From Cognatilysobacter tabacisoli (GTDB taxonomy: Bacteria > Pseudomonadota > Gammaproteobacteria > Xanthomonadales > Xanthomonadaceae), in NCBI RefSeq assembly GCF_003586305.1, contig NZ_QXJI01000001.1:1240001-1304000 (forward strand): 64,000 nucleotides of DNA. Direction: 5' to 3'. The notes below the pieces were generated by a model that did not search any database, was not told where the DNA came from, and saw only the letters and a program-made list of their open reading frames with translations. Positions 1-6,648 of the stretch are shown here, one piece after another. The translations under genes were made by a program, and so were the position numbers. How positions within the stretch are numbered: position 1 is the first letter of the stretch; each line of letters opens with the position of its first letter.

Positions 1-431
1 TGAAGTTCCAGGTTCGGTACCGCTTGCGCGAGTACCTGCACATCGTTCGGGCCCGTGCGCTCGAGAACCCGGATTTTCTTGCCTGCAGTGCGCTCCAACG
101 GAAGCTGCTGCTGCCGGTGATTACAGCAGCCTGCGCAGCCCTCTTCTTCCGTAAATCGTGGCTCGTCGGCGAGTGCCATTTCGAGATCGATACGTCGGGA
201 GTAACGCGCCGGTCCAAGGGCGGTCGGCTCGTGCACCTGCCCTGGGTCGAGGTGTCGGGCGTCCGGGAGTTTCCCGTGGGCTACCTGATCGAGAAAGGTG
301 AGAGCGGCATGCCGGTTCCTTTCCGTGTGTTGTCGCCTACCCAGCGGAGCGTTCTGGCCGAGCTGTTGCGGTCACACGTTGCGCAACCTAACAACTTGAC
401 CAATCAGACGCCGCTTCGCGGCGCGCCTTAA
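1..431 (+). CDS. YcxB-like membrane protein, 5' end cut by the window edge (cassette gene)
   Basis: The reading frame is open from base 3, and bases 1-2 (TG) could be the end of an ATG or GTG start lying at the window edge. That would give about 143 residues beginning MKFQVRYRL. A hydrophobic segment (LLLPVITAACAALFF) lies near residues 36-50. The following stretch, with a Trp (LPWVEVSGVREF) and a C-terminal segment rich in Val, Leu and Arg, resembles the YcxB-like C-terminal domain, a poorly understood membrane-anchored PH-like fold. The last dozen codons, ending PLRGAP, lie inside the downstream attC site, and the stop TAA is part of that site. Function is unknown. It is the first cassette gene visible in array 1. 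Confidence 0.6.
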   Translation, partial: KFQVRYRLREYLHIVRARALENPDFLACSALQRKLLLPVITAACAALFFRKSWLVGECHFEIDTSGVTRRSKGGRLVHLPWVEVSGVREFPVGYLIEKGESGMPVPFRVLSPTQRSVLAELLRSHVAQPNNLTNQTPLRGAP

Positions 432-445
432 CTCATGTGCGAGGC
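386..445 (+). repeat. attC site 1
   Basis: The left core is acctaac (386-392), the turn is ccgcttcgcggc (411-422), then gccttaactca, and the right core is a degenerate gcgaggc (439-445). Length is 60 bp, like the other sites of the array. Confidence 0.8.
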
Positions 446-527
446 CTAGTGTGAGACCCAGCCTCAGATCGAACATGCAGTTCTGACCTGTGACTCTTTC
501 GCGCAAGAGGAAGGCCTTGACGAGACC

Positions 528-866
528 ATGACCAACCAGAAGCTCATCCAGCTCGTTGCCACCTCAAGTGAGCCCATTCGTAAGATCACGGAGGATGTCA
601 GGCTTGCCGTGAGTCGCGCATGCTCCGGTGTAGACGACATGCATTTGCTCGGAGGCAAAGCTGTGGTGGTCCGAGCCGAGATAACGCCCAAGCAACTGCC
701 CGCTCTGGTTTCAGCGCTCGAGGCTCTACGAATCGACATTGATCGGGGTAGTGTCCCCAACCCGGCCACGTTGGATGGGGACGATCTCTACTCAATTACC
801 GTGCAGGTGACCAGCTTTAGCGACGACACGGACGGCCGTGTAACGATTCCGCATGTGCCCGGATGA
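528..866 (+). CDS. Hypothetical protein (cassette gene)
   Basis: This 112-residue protein starts at ATG 528. A purine-rich AAGAGGAAGG stretch (505-514) lies rather far upstream, so the start is likely but not certain. No signal peptide or membrane segment is visible. The sequence is acidic and probably soluble, with an alternating helix/strand character, and contains the motif GGKAVVVRAEITPKQLPALV around residues 42-61. I do not recognise a family. It lies between attC 1 and attC 2 and ends 24 bases before the latter, the usual arrangement of one ORF per cassette. Its codon use is less GC-rich than that of the core genes. A function cannot be proposed from sequence alone. Confidence 0.65.
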   Translation: MTNQKLIQLVATSSEPIRKITEDVRLAVSRACSGVDDMHLLGGKAVVVRAEITPKQLPALVSALEALRIDIDRGSVPNPATLDGDDLYSITVQVTSFSDDTDGRVTIPHVPG

Positions 867-889
867 GTGCTCTGGACACTCGGGCCGCG

Positions 890-949
890 GCCTAATAATT
901 CGTCCACGCCGACGCTGCTTCGCGGCGCGGCTTAGCTCAGGCGCTAGGG
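890..949 (+). repeat. attC site 2
   Basis: The left core is gcctaat (890-896), followed by aattcgtccacgccgacgct, a gcttcgcggc turn and ggcttagctcagg. The right core is gctaggg (943-949). Length is 60 bp, with one or two core changes from the consensus. Confidence 0.8.
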
Positions 950-971
950 CGCACAGGGAGATTGGATCCGC

Positions 972-1331
972 ATGAAGCATCTGGCTTTCATCCTCTTGAC
1001 GTTCAGCGCTGCCTCTGCGGCCCAGACGACGCAGGTCGTGGACTCGGCGTCAGGCACGCGCAGCGCGACCGAGAACTTCGCTTCGATCGACAGCCGGCAA
1101 CGTGAGAACGGCGCATTCGCTGCACAGTGCCAGGTGGTGGTCGGCATCGAGTCGTTCTGCAAGTGCCTTGCAGGCAAGATTCCGCAGGGCGTTGCGTTCG
1201 AGCAGTACGTGGTCATGCTCAGCCGGGATAAGAAGGCCGTCGGGTACGACTCCATGCCGTCCGCTGGGCGCCGTTTTTATGATGGCCTGCCCGTCGTCCG
1301 AGATGCGTGTGCCGCTGAGCAGTCGTCCTAA
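972..1331 (+). CDS. Secreted small Cys-containing protein (cassette gene)
   Basis: The 119-residue protein starts at ATG 972, eleven bases after a weak cagggag ribosome-binding site. It begins with a signal peptide (MKHLAFILLTFSAASA, probable cleavage near residues 16-17), so it should be exported. The mature part is short, with four cysteines at about residues 53, 63, 65 and 113 that could form disulfides in the periplasm. No family is recognised. The ORF lies between attC 2 and a decayed attC, and its stop overlaps the left end of that site, as in neighbouring cassettes. Role unknown. Confidence 0.68.
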   Translation: MKHLAFILLTFSAASAAQTTQVVDSASGTRSATENFASIDSRQRENGAFAAQCQVVVGIESFCKCLAGKIPQGVAFEQYVVMLSRDKKAVGYDSMPSAGRRFYDGLPVVRDACAAEQSS

Positions 1332-1385
1332 CAATTCTTCGAAGCCGACGCCGCTTCCCGGCGCGACTGCACCCAGGAGACGGCT
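1326..1385 (+). repeat. Decayed attC site 3
   Basis: The left half is clear (tcctaacaattcttcgaag, then ccgacgccgcttcccggcgcg). The usual ttaactcag and right GTTRRRY core are missing or altered (gactgcacccaggagacgg). It is probably an inactive or half site. Confidence 0.6.
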
Positions 1386-1388
1386 GCC

Positions 1389-1826
1389 ATGAAAGGAAGT
1401 ATCGCGCTCGCAACGTCGACCTTCGCGCTGCTCTGCATCGTCGTGGGGCTCGCCGTGCAGATCGCCCTTGAGCTGCTGGGAACCACTTCCAGGCTCGCCG
1501 GCCAAACCGGAACCTTGCTCGTCGCGATCCCCATCGCGCTGGTCGTGGCTCGTCGTGTGGGGCGGATCACTCATTTGTCAGTGCTGGCGGCCAGTCTTGG
1601 TATCGCGGCGGCCACGCTGTGGGCCATCGTCTTTATCCTCAACTCCGTCGCGGAGCCTGCGGGGGGCCACGTCGGTTGGGCCAGCCTGTTCGACGAGCTG
1701 CACTGGAAAATGACTTTTCTCGACAGTGCCGCCATGCTGGTCGTCCCACAGTTGTGGCTGACGCTGCTCAATCGCCTGGAAGCTGACAACTCGACCACGC
1801 CGAAGCCGCTCCGCGGCCCGGCTTAA
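1389..1826 (+). CDS. Four-helix membrane protein of unknown function (cassette gene)
   Basis: The 145-residue protein starts at ATG 1389, preceded by a caggagacgg ribosome-binding site. Four hydrophobic segments are visible, at about residues 8-30, 42-57, 62-86 and 112-128, so it is an inner-membrane protein. No known domain is recognised. The C-terminal tail (NSTTPKPLRGPA) is encoded by the downstream attC site, and the TAA stop belongs to that site, as in the first cassette of the array. This suggests the ORF ends wherever the attC supplies a stop. Function unknown. Confidence 0.65.
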   Translation: MKGSIALATSTFALLCIVVGLAVQIALELLGTTSRLAGQTGTLLVAIPIALVVARRVGRITHLSVLAASLGIAAATLWAIVFILNSVAEPAGGHVGWASLFDELHWKMTFLDSAAMLVVPQLWLTLLNRLEADNSTTPKPLRGPA

Positions 1827-1840
1827 CTCAGATGACAGGC
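1782..1840 (+). repeat. attC site 4 (degenerate cores)
   Basis: The left core gctgaca (1782-1788) and right core gacaggc (1834-1840) are altered, but the inner part (cgaccacgccgaagccgctc, cgcgg turn, cggcttaactcag) is intact. Length is 59 bp. Confidence 0.7.
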
Positions 1841-1846
1841 GCCACC

Positions 1847-2203
1847 ATGAAGATGCTCGTCGCCCTGGTGGTCTTGGCTACCTCTGGTTCGCCAGCTTCA
1901 TCGGACCTCTGCACCGGTCGCGCAAGCTCCATCGCGCCTGACATGCAGATCCAAGAGGCCGACTTGACACGGGAAGCGGCGGTGCAAGCGGCAGAGCTCC
2001 TGGCTGTTCGAATTCGTGAGGACACCTTGGAGGGCGAAATGGAACTCGGCATCCTCAACGCCAAGAAGGTAGTTGAGGGTTACCTCCTGCGTCGCCACGC
2101 AGAGCATTTCTCATCTGAGCTTGGTCCACAGGACCCCGCGGCTGAAGAAGCAAGAGAGGTGTTCTGCAACTGGCTTTCCACGGAAGGCTTCTTGTATGAC
2201 TAG
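1847..2203 (+). CDS. Secreted hypothetical protein (cassette gene)
   Basis: I chose ATG 1847, giving 118 residues that begin MKMLVALVVLATSGSPASS. This is a signal peptide with cleavage near residue 19. An in-frame ATG at 1832 would add five residues but lies inside the attC. The mature protein is acidic and probably helical (EADLTREAAVQAAELLAVRI), with one Cys near each end. I do not recognise a family. The signal peptide and its surrounding bases resemble those of the next cassette gene, which hints at a shared origin of the leader segment. Role unknown, probably periplasmic. Confidence 0.6.
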   Translation: MKMLVALVVLATSGSPASSDLCTGRASSIAPDMQIQEADLTREAAVQAAELLAVRIREDTLEGEMELGILNAKKVVEGYLLRRHAEHFSSELGPQDPAAEEAREVFCNWLSTEGFLYD

Positions 2204-2218
2204 GACCACTGCGGTCGC

Positions 2219-2250
2219 CCCCAACAGTTCGTCGAAGGCGTTCGCGCCCA
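2219..2250 (+). repeat. Decayed attC remnant 5
   Basis: Only the left half of a site is recognisable: a ccccaac core (2219-2225), then agttcgtcgaaggcg. The right half is gone, and the next gene starts at its end. This fits a fused or decayed junction between two cassettes. Confidence 0.45.
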
Positions 2251-2819
2251 TGACAAAGATTCTCGTGGCACTGATGGTTGCTGCCACAGCCTATGCGGAC
2301 GTTTACGCGCAGCCGCCGAGCCTGTCGGCGCCGGTATGCGCAGGAGAGGGATTGGACCTGTTTGCCGGCACGTGGGCGGATCGGATGCTAACGGTGGGTA
2401 CGTTTCGTCTCGCAATCGATCCAGACACCAGCCGCGGACCAACTACGGCCGTCACGCTGGAGAACGGGAAGAGCACGGCTTCCAATTCAACCCGCCAGTC
2501 ATTCCTGTTGGTGGAGATCGGTGACGAAAGGCGGACCTGTGCCACGCGTATTCCTTTCGCACAGTGTCCGGCCGCATCGGAGGTCATTGGCCAGCTCCAG
2601 CGCGTGTCATTGCCCGTCGGGCTCGGACTGCCTGGACCGGCCGGGCGATTGGTCCTGCACGGGTCGGCCTATCACCTTGAGTCCGTTGATGGGTTTGGTA
2701 ACCGCCATCGACTCAAGTTTTCCGAGTCCGGCCACCCGTTCGAAGGTTTAGTTGAACGGTCGTTACGGTCGCTCCAACCCTGCATACAGCCGGTCGCTGA
2801 TGCGTACCATCGGCACTAG
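2250..2819 (+). CDS. Secreted hypothetical protein (cassette gene)
   Basis: The frame is open further upstream, but ATG 2250 gives a clear signal peptide (MTKILVALMVAATAYADVYA, cleavage near residue 20) and is the best start. The product is 189 residues. The mature part has four cysteines (APVCAGEG, RRTCATR, AQCPAAS and LQPCIQ), consistent with two disulfides in the periplasm, and an alternating beta-type pattern (GTFRLAIDPDTS, GRLVLHGSAYHLESV). No family is recognised. The stop codon overlaps the left core of attC site 6 at 2814. There is no clear ribosome-binding site because the upstream region is an attC remnant. Confidence 0.62.
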   Translation: MTKILVALMVAATAYADVYAQPPSLSAPVCAGEGLDLFAGTWADRMLTVGTFRLAIDPDTSRGPTTAVTLENGKSTASNSTRQSFLLVEIGDERRTCATRIPFAQCPAASEVIGQLQRVSLPVGLGLPGPAGRLVLHGSAYHLESVDGFGNRHRLKFSESGHPFEGLVERSLRSLQPCIQPVADAYHRH

Positions 2820-2873
2820 CAACACGTCCAAGCCGACGCCGCTTCGCGGCGCCGCTTAACGCATACGTTAGGC
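2814..2873 (+). repeat. attC site 6
   Basis: The left core is a degenerate cactagc (2814-2820), then acacgtccaagccgacgccg, a cttcgcgg turn and cgccgcttaacgcatac. The right core is a perfect gttaggc (2867-2873). Length is 60 bp. The next gene starts four bases later. Confidence 0.82.
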
Positions 2874-2876
2874 AGC

Positions 2877-3254
2877 ATGGCCAGAGCATCGCTGACCCCG
2901 CGGCTAGTTACCGAGGCAGAAGCCTCGGTCGTCGAGCGAGCGCTGAAAGCGGCCCATCTGGCCGAGGTGCCTCCGTCTCTACTCGCCTCGGTTCGGTCGC
3001 TCCGCGTAGTGAGGCGCTGCGGATGTGGTTGCGCCTCGGTTGACTTCTCTCCACCCGCGTCCAATGGAGCGGTGTGGGAGCCACTCGCCGATGCAACTGG
3101 CAAGTCGCCCACTGGCGAGGACTTGGGAATCATCGTTTGGGGTAAAGACGGCTGCATCAGCGGCTTGGAAATCTACAGCTATACGGACGCGCCAGCTCCT
3201 CTGCCGGTCATCGAGTCCATCGTGCCTTGCCCCGGCGGCGGGGATGCCGCGTAA
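2877..3254 (+). CDS. Hypothetical protein with CGCGC motif (cassette gene)
   Basis: The 125-residue protein starts at ATG 2877, four bases after the right core of attC 6. This leaves almost no leader, so expression would depend on read-through and a weak ribosome-binding site. The N-terminal third is helical. Around residues 47-57 is RRCGCGCASVDF, with three closely spaced cysteines, followed by a beta-rich part ending GCISGLEIYSYTDAPAPLP. Proteins with this CxCGC...LEIYSYTDAPP layout are familiar to me as uncharacterised proteins, but I cannot name the family. It is probably soluble. The stop overlaps a decayed attC. Confidence 0.65.
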   Translation: MARASLTPRLVTEAEASVVERALKAAHLAEVPPSLLASVRSLRVVRRCGCGCASVDFSPPASNGAVWEPLADATGKSPTGEDLGIIVWGKDGCISGLEIYSYTDAPAPLPVIESIVPCPGGGDAA

Positions 3255-3300
3255 AGATTTCAAGCCGACGCGGCTTCGCGCCCCGGTTGATGGGGAACCA
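3249..3300 (+). repeat. Decayed attC remnant 7
   Basis: The inner segment tttcaagccgacgcggcttcg and gcgccccggttgatgggg resemble the middle of the other sites. Neither core matches the consensus. This is the last recognisable site of array 1. Confidence 0.5.
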
Positions 3301-3302
3301 GA

Positions 3303-3707
3303 GTGATCGATGCTGCAACCCTCGCCCTCGTAACCGCCGCGGGCGTATTCCTGTTCGCCCTCGGCACCGTTTCGCTCGTGGCGCCGACCCGCGCGTCTCG
3401 CTTTTTCTTGGGCTTCGCTGGGTCGCCGGGCAAGCACTACGCTGAGCTTGCGATTCGCGTTGTTCTCGGCGCCGCGTTCCTGCTGGCTGCGCCTCGCGCC
3501 CTGTGGCCGGGTGCGTTCACCGTGTTCGGTTGGCTGCTGCTGGTCACTTCATTGGGCCTCCTCCTTGTCCCATGGCCAGTGCATCGCCGGTTCGCCGAGC
3601 GCTCGGTGCCGCAGGCGCTGCGCTTTCTTCCGCTGCTCGGCGCCTCGTCGATGGTGTTGGGCGGCCTGATCCTCTGGGCGGTGTTTGGTGGCCATGCCGC
3701 GCAGTAA
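3303..3707 (+). CDS. Small membrane protein of unknown function
   Basis: The 134-residue protein starts at GTG 3303. No in-frame ATG lies near, and an accagag stretch precedes it. Four hydrophobic segments are visible at about residues 5-25, 46-66, 70-90 and 105-128, with a charged loop (LVAPTRASRFFLGF). It is an inner-membrane protein of a type common in uncharacterised bacterial families. It follows the last decayed attC and may be the final cassette gene or the first ordinary gene. No attC is recognisable after it. GC content is higher than in the cassettes, which favours a resident gene. Confidence 0.65.
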   Translation: MIDAATLALVTAAGVFLFALGTVSLVAPTRASRFFLGFAGSPGKHYAELAIRVVLGAAFLLAAPRALWPGAFTVFGWLLLVTSLGLLLVPWPVHRRFAERSVPQALRFLPLLGASSMVLGGLILWAVFGGHAAQ

Positions 3708-3782
3708 CGTGTGCAGGGCCACCCCGCCTCGCTGCGTCGCGCAGGTCAAGGATCAATCCACACGATGTACAAGGAATCGCAC

Positions 3783-4589
3783 ATGATCCGGCTCGTAATG
3801 CTCGCACTGCTGGCCGTGTCCTCCAGCGCCGGCGCGATCGTCATCCGGGACGACGTGGAGGACTCGACGTACCGGGTACCGGCCTCCGAATTTCCCGCGC
3901 TGGCCGACCTGCCGGGCGAGGGGCATGGCGTGCTGGTGGCGCCGCAGTGGGTGGTGACGGCCGCGCATGCGGTCTCCTGGCAATCGGAAATCAGGCAGGT
4001 CACGGTCAACGGCCAACCACGCGACGTCGAGCGGCTCGTCATCCACCCCGGGCACAGGAAGCCGCCGCAGGCGCTGCTGGACCAGGCCCTGGCGACGTGG
4101 GACTGGACGCTGTTCCGGGTGCTGCTGGCCTCGTCGGACGACATCGCGCTGATCAAGCTCGCGCGACCCGTCGAGGACGTCGCGCCGGTCGCGATGAACA
4201 CGGGCGACGACGAGTTCGGCCAGACCGTCACGATCGTGGGGAAAGGCGCCACCGGTAACGGCGGCACCGGCTACGAGTGGAGCAGCTCGCACCGCACCGC
4301 GCTTCGCCGCGCGCACAACAAAGTCACCAGCGCCGATGGCCGCTGGCTTTGCTACGTGTTCGACAAGCCGGCGGACGCCCTGCCCCTCGAAGGCGGGTCC
4401 GGAAGCGGCGACAGCGGCGGGCCCGTCCTGATCCAGTCCGGTACGGGCTGGGTGGTGGCAGGCCTGACCTCGTGGTCGGACCCGCAGAGCAGCGAGCGGA
4501 CGCCCGGGCGCTATGGCCAGATCACCTGCAATGTCCGTTTGAGCCACTACGCGGACTGGATCGAAGGCGTGATCGCCGCGCAGCCGTGA
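3783..4589 (+). CDS. Secreted trypsin-like serine protease (S1 family)
   Basis: The product is 268 residues from ATG 3783; an in-frame ATG at 3765 would add six. It starts with a signal peptide (MIRLVMLALLAVSSSAGA). The S1 catalytic triad is visible: His62 in VVTAAHAV, Asp120 in DDIALIKL and Ser211 in GSGDSGGPV, with the GDSGG oxyanion-hole sequence intact. The protein is shorter than many secreted proteases of this bacterial group and has no C-terminal extension. It should be an exported endopeptidase, periplasmic or extracellular. The substrate cannot be told, although the Asp that usually defines trypsin specificity would lie a few residues before the active serine. Its 3' end lies 91 bases before the next gene. 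Confidence 0.85.
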   Translation: MIRLVMLALLAVSSSAGAIVIRDDVEDSTYRVPASEFPALADLPGEGHGVLVAPQWVVTAAHAVSWQSEIRQVTVNGQPRDVERLVIHPGHRKPPQALLDQALATWDWTLFRVLLASSDDIALIKLARPVEDVAPVAMNTGDDEFGQTVTIVGKGATGNGGTGYEWSSSHRTALRRAHNKVTSADGRWLCYVFDKPADALPLEGGSGSGDSGGPVLIQSGTGWVVAGLTSWSDPQSSERTPGRYGQITCNVRLSHYADWIEGVIAAQP

Positions 4590-4680
4590 GCGGTGGCCGA
4601 GGCCTCGGCGAGGATGCGATCGATCAGATTGTGCCGAGCCGCGGGACGACCGGTCGAACACGGGAGCGCACGGGACACGC

Positions 4681-5232
4681 ATGGCGGAACTCCGCGTCAT
4701 CGACTATCAGCCCACCTGGCCTGCGCAGTACGCGCAGGTCGAGGCCGAGCTGCGCGCAGCGTTGTCGCCGCTGGACGCGGCGCTGGAGCACATCGGCAGC
4801 ACCGCCGTGCCGGGGCTGTGTGCGAAGCCCGTGATCGACGTGGCGCTTGGGGTGGACGCGCTCGACGGCGTCGCGATGCGGATCGCCGCGCTCGCCGCGA
4901 TAGGCTTCGTCTACCGGCCCGAGTACGAGAGCGTGATTCCGGAGCGGCGCTACTTCGTGCGGGCGGCCGGCGGCACGCCGCGCGTACACCTGCATGCGCT
5001 CGTGCGGGCCGGGGCACTGTGGCGGCAGCACCTGCTGTTCCGCGACGCGCTGCGCCGGGACCCGGCGCTCATGCAATCCTATGCATCGCTGAAGCAGCAT
5101 CTTGCCGTGCGATACGCGTCCGAAAAGGCGGCGTACACCGAGGCGAAAGGGCCCTTCATCGAGAAGGTGCTGGCCGCCGCGGGCACGGGAATCGACCCGT
5201 TGCGTGAGTTGCACGGCGGCAATCGACCATGA
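4681..5232 (+). CDS. GrpB family protein (UPF0157, nucleotidyltransferase fold)
   Basis: The 183-residue protein starts at ATG 4681. It shows the GrpB/UPF0157 signatures: a start like VIDYQPTWPAQYAQVEAEL, the HIGSTAVPGLCAKPVIDV block around residues 38-55 and the C-terminal YASLKQHLAVRYASEKAAYT segment. Members have a nucleotidyltransferase-like fold, and the GST and DV residues correspond to the presumed active-site loop. Substrates are mostly unknown. Length is typical of the family. The stop overlaps a possible ATG (5229) of the next gene by four bases, suggesting translational coupling with the ankyrin protein. Confidence 0.85.
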   Translation: MAELRVIDYQPTWPAQYAQVEAELRAALSPLDAALEHIGSTAVPGLCAKPVIDVALGVDALDGVAMRIAALAAIGFVYRPEYESVIPERRYFVRAAGGTPRVHLHALVRAGALWRQHLLFRDALRRDPALMQSYASLKQHLAVRYASEKAAYTEAKGPFIEKVLAAAGTGIDPLRELHGGNRP

Positions 5233-5246
5233 CGGAGGGTGGAGCA

Positions 5247-5669
5247 ATGCAAACCCCAGCCAACGGCCCTGACGCTGACGGACGCAACGCGCTGCACTAC
5301 GCGGCCGCCGACGGTGACGTGCGCGCGGTCGAGCAGCTGCTCAAGGCAGGTTCCGACCCGAATGCGCCGGACCGAAACGGCTGGACGCCATTGCACTTCG
5401 CTGCCCAGGCCAGCGCCGCGGACGTCGTATCGGCGCTGCTGCGCGCGGGGGCCACGACGGAACCGCGCGACGCATTCGGCAATACGCCCCTGTGGCGGGC
5501 GGTGTTCTCGTCGAGAGGCCAAGGCGACGTGATCCGCGCGCTCCGCGCAGCCCGTGCCGACCCGTTGGCGGAGAACAACAGCGGCATCTCGCCGGTGGGC
5601 CTGGCCCGGAACATCGGCAACTTCGACGTGGCGCAATTCTTCGCCGACGTGCCTGTGCCGCCGGCATAG
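5247..5669 (+). CDS. Ankyrin repeat protein
   Basis: The product is 140 residues from ATG 5247, which follows a good ribosome-binding site (ggagggtggag). An in-frame ATG at 5229, overlapping the previous stop, is an alternative. About four ankyrin repeats are visible: NALHYAAADGDVRAVEQLLK, TPLHFAAQASAADVVSALLR, a longer TPLWRAVFSSRGQGDVIRAL and a final SPVGLARNIGNFDVAQFF. No signal peptide is seen, so it is probably a cytoplasmic protein-interaction module. It appears coupled to the GrpB-family gene. The partner is unknown. Confidence 0.82.
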   Translation: MQTPANGPDADGRNALHYAAADGDVRAVEQLLKAGSDPNAPDRNGWTPLHFAAQASAADVVSALLRAGATTEPRDAFGNTPLWRAVFSSRGQGDVIRALRAARADPLAENNSGISPVGLARNIGNFDVAQFFADVPVPPA

Positions 5670-5710
5670 CAGCGGCCCACACGCGCGAGGTTTAAGCGTG
5701 GTTGAGACCC

Positions 5711-5854
5711 GTGCCTGTCGAAAGGCGTGGTGAAACGATCGCGACCACGCTCGACGACGCCGGCGACGAGGAGCTGGCGGCCGCGCCGATCCAGTACGAG
5801 GACGGCCGCGCCAACGCGTGGGACCGCGCGCCGACGATCACGCGCCACCTGTAG
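5711..5854 (+). CDS. Small ORF, possibly a gene remnant
   Basis: A 47-codon frame from GTG 5711 (or TTG 5702) to TAG 5854 has G or C at almost every third codon position after the first few codons, which is the mark of real coding sequence in this genome. The product ([14 protein letters not shown] then [20 protein letters not shown] and ending APTITRHL) is acidic and soluble-looking. The start context is poor, and a stop in the same frame lies just upstream (5693). It may be the 3' end of a longer gene that lost its 5' part. Function unknown. Confidence 0.35.
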   Translation: MPVERRGETIATTLDDAGDEELAAAPIQYEDGRANAWDRAPTITRHL

Positions 5855-5978
5855 CGAGGAACGCGCGCCAGCCGCGTGGCAAGGGCGACCACCTGATCGG
5901 GTGCGGGACCGGTGTCCTCCCGGTCAGGCTCGTCGCGGCAGACGGCAGTAGACTGGGCGCGCAAGGGAGGTGGCCGCC

Positions 5979-6143
5979 GTGATCCTGGATTCCATGCTTT
6001 CCAACAGCCCGGGCTTCCTGTTCGTGCTGTCGGCGCTGCTGGTTGCCATGGTCGGCGTCGTGCGGCTGGCGCAGGCGTGCCTGCGCTGCGTGCGTCACTG
6101 GCTGGGGCACGCCCGGGCGGGTTTCCGCACCGCGCACTCCTGA
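5979..6143 (+). CDS. Small single-pass membrane protein
   Basis: A 54-codon ORF starts at GTG 5979, seven bases after a strong ribosome-binding site (aagggagg). One hydrophobic helix (FLFVLSALLVAMVGVVRLA) is followed by a basic tail with two cysteines (ACLRCVRHWLGHAR). G or C occurs at nearly all third positions. Such short membrane proteins are common but rarely characterised. The good ribosome-binding site makes this a likely real gene. It is not obviously co-transcribed with the next gene 126 bases downstream. Confidence 0.5.
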   Translation: MILDSMLSNSPGFLFVLSALLVAMVGVVRLAQACLRCVRHWLGHARAGFRTAHS

Positions 6144-6268
6144 CGGCGTCCCCGGGGGCCGCTGCCGCGTGCGGTCCGCTTGACCCTGCGGTGCGCAGCC
6201 GAACCTGACGCTGGGCTGCGCCGATGTGTTGACCGCCACAGCGCCGGCATCACGCAACGGGAGGGTCC

Positions 6269-6568
6269 ATGGACCGCCTGCGTAATCGCCTCAAGTCTGC
6301 CGAAGTGCTCGGCCTCGTCGGGGCCTGCATCGCGGCCGCCGGCCTGGCCCTGTTCCTCGCGCCGTGGCTCGATCCGTTCAAGCTCGGGCTGCTCGTCGTC
6401 GGGCTGGCCGTCCATGCCGCCGCAATGTTTCACCGCCAACGCCTGGAACGCGCCGCCGGCACATCGCTGACCCGGTGGGAGCGCGCGCTCTACTGGACCT
6501 GCTGGCTGCTGCTGGCCGGCCTGGCGGCGTACGTCCTGCTGGTCGGGCCCGCCGCAAACCCCTCCTGA
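6269..6568 (+). CDS. Small membrane protein of unknown function
   Basis: The 99-residue protein starts at ATG 6269 after gggagggtcc, a strong ribosome-binding site. Three hydrophobic segments lie at about residues 13-32, 37-52 and 73-92, separated by a basic loop (FHRQRLERAAG). No family is recognised. It lies convergent to the cytochrome c gene, 80 bases away. Probably an inner-membrane protein. Confidence 0.7.
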   Translation: MDRLRNRLKSAEVLGLVGACIAAAGLALFLAPWLDPFKLGLLVVGLAVHAAAMFHRQRLERAAGTSLTRWERALYWTCWLLLAGLAAYVLLVGPAANPS

Positions 6569-6648
6569 TCGATGCCCCGCCCGACCGCGCGGGCCGTCGC
6601 CTGCGTCGTTGGCGCTCACAGCGCCGGCGGGGCGGAGCGGGTCCGCTC

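Larger units (their letters stand above)
1..3300 (+). mobile_element. Integron-type gene cassette array 1 (left end outside the window)
   Basis: Seven small plus-strand ORFs alternate with sites of about 60 bp built like integron attC: a left RYYYAAC-like core (cctaac and variants), an inner half like attcgtccaagccgacgc, a cgcttcgcgg turn, gcggcttaactcag, and a right GTTRRRY-like core. Sites lie at 386-445, 890-949, 1782-1840 and 2814-2873, with decayed copies near 1326, 2219 and 3249. The genes are visibly less GC-rich than the surrounding core genes, and most have no recognisable function. Sites become more degenerate rightwards, as expected at the old, distal end of an array. In this orientation an integrase and attI would lie to the left, beyond base 1, so it cannot be said whether the array is complete or an orphan cluster. 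Confidence 0.82.

Noticed and set aside
3708-3782. A further attC after 3707
   Set aside because: I looked for a left core, turn and right core in this 75-base stretch and found none that are convincing.
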